NCBI GenBank assembly: GCA_023819665.1
Contig: JAMWCP010000007.1
Span: 1-32,333, forward strand
Direction: 5' to 3'
Origin: Candidatus Omnitrophota bacterium
Lineage (GTDB): Bacteria; Omnitrophota; Gorgyraeia; Gygaellales; JAMWCP01
Length of the DNA stretch: 32,333 bases
This document shows, piece after piece, positions 32,289 through 32,333 of this stretch (the stretch's first letter is position 1; each line of letters begins with the position of its first letter). The notes under the pieces are model-generated. The model saw nothing but the letters and a program-made list of their open reading frames with translations. It searched no databases and had not been told where the DNA came from. The position numbers and the translations under genes are program-made.

Positions 32289-32333
32289 CTAATCAATAAA
32301 GTTATTTTTCTTTAATTCTTTAAAGATTGCCTT
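32289..32333 (-). CDS. Probable C-terminal end of another minus-strand gene (partial)
   Basis: Read from the window edge, one minus-strand frame is open for 14 codons (KAIFKELKKNNFID) and then stops at TAG, 10 bases before the helicase ATG. The other two frames stop within seven codons. The spacing and the lysine-rich ending look like the tail of a co-transcribed upstream gene. It is too short to identify. Confidence 0.45.
   Translation of the reverse strand, partial: KAIFKELKKNNFID

Noticed and set aside
1-32333. CRISPR arrays, insertion sequences, integrases, prophage genes or rRNA
   Set aside because: No spaced direct repeats, transposase or integrase motifs, or rRNA-like segments were seen on either strand; the heptamer array is coding and without spacers.

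Overview
The window is AT-rich, densely coded DNA from a Gram-negative (LPS-making) bacterium. Three things show this: an lpxK homologue, an LpxL-type lipid A acyltransferase, and a run of heptosyltransferase-like GT9 modules. The low GC, many start/stop-coupled genes, few Shine-Dalgarno sites, GH94-like phosphorylases and PilB/GspE-type ATPases together suggest an uncultivated lineage such as Candidatus Omnitrophota. That placement is inferred from gene content and general look, not from a marker phylogeny.

Region 1 (1-10197, all + strand, mostly overlapping or abutting) is an envelope and LPS operon. It runs: the C-terminal SPASM end of a radical SAM protein, NAD(P)H-hydrate epimerase, LpxK, an LpxL acyltransferase fused to an ELM1-like domain, a GT4-GT9 fusion, a GT4, a GT9, and a GT9-GT9 double protein. 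The linker of the double protein is written in a degenerate 7-bp tandem repeat. Four GT9 modules and two GT4 modules lie side by side, as expected for core oligosaccharide assembly after lipid A.

Region 2 (10198-17853) holds a secreted DUF1573 protein, a GH94-like phosphorylase, an inositol-monophosphatase-family enzyme and, convergent with it at zero spacing, a second, larger GH94-like phosphorylase (1081 aa). These suggest cytosolic phosphorolysis of beta-glucan-type oligosaccharides.

Region 3 (17854-25634) is a type IV pilus / type II secretion motor operon behind a good sigma-70-like promoter. It encodes a membrane GAF-GGDEF protein with a destroyed GGDEF motif, a stand-alone MshEN domain, two tandem PilB/GspE ATPases, a receiver-HD-GYP protein whose receiver lacks the phospho-acceptor Asp but whose HD-GYP is intact, and PilC/GspF. 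No prepilin, secretin or alignment genes are in the window. This cyclic-di-GMP-flavoured motor cassette, with several degenerate sensory parts and one intact hydrolase, is the best candidate for unusual biology here.

Region 4 (25635-32333) starts with a promoter, enolase and an FtsB/DivIC-like protein. Next come an initiator tRNA-fMet with an A1.A72 mismatch, a strong intrinsic terminator, an SGNH hydrolase interrupted by TPRs, a cytosolic GH5 hydrolase and a GYD-domain protein. The minus strand ends the window with a Ski2/Mtr4-like DEVH helicase and probably the last 14 codons of another gene. No insertion sequences, CRISPR arrays, rRNA or prophage genes were seen, and no non-coding stretch exceeds 300 bases.
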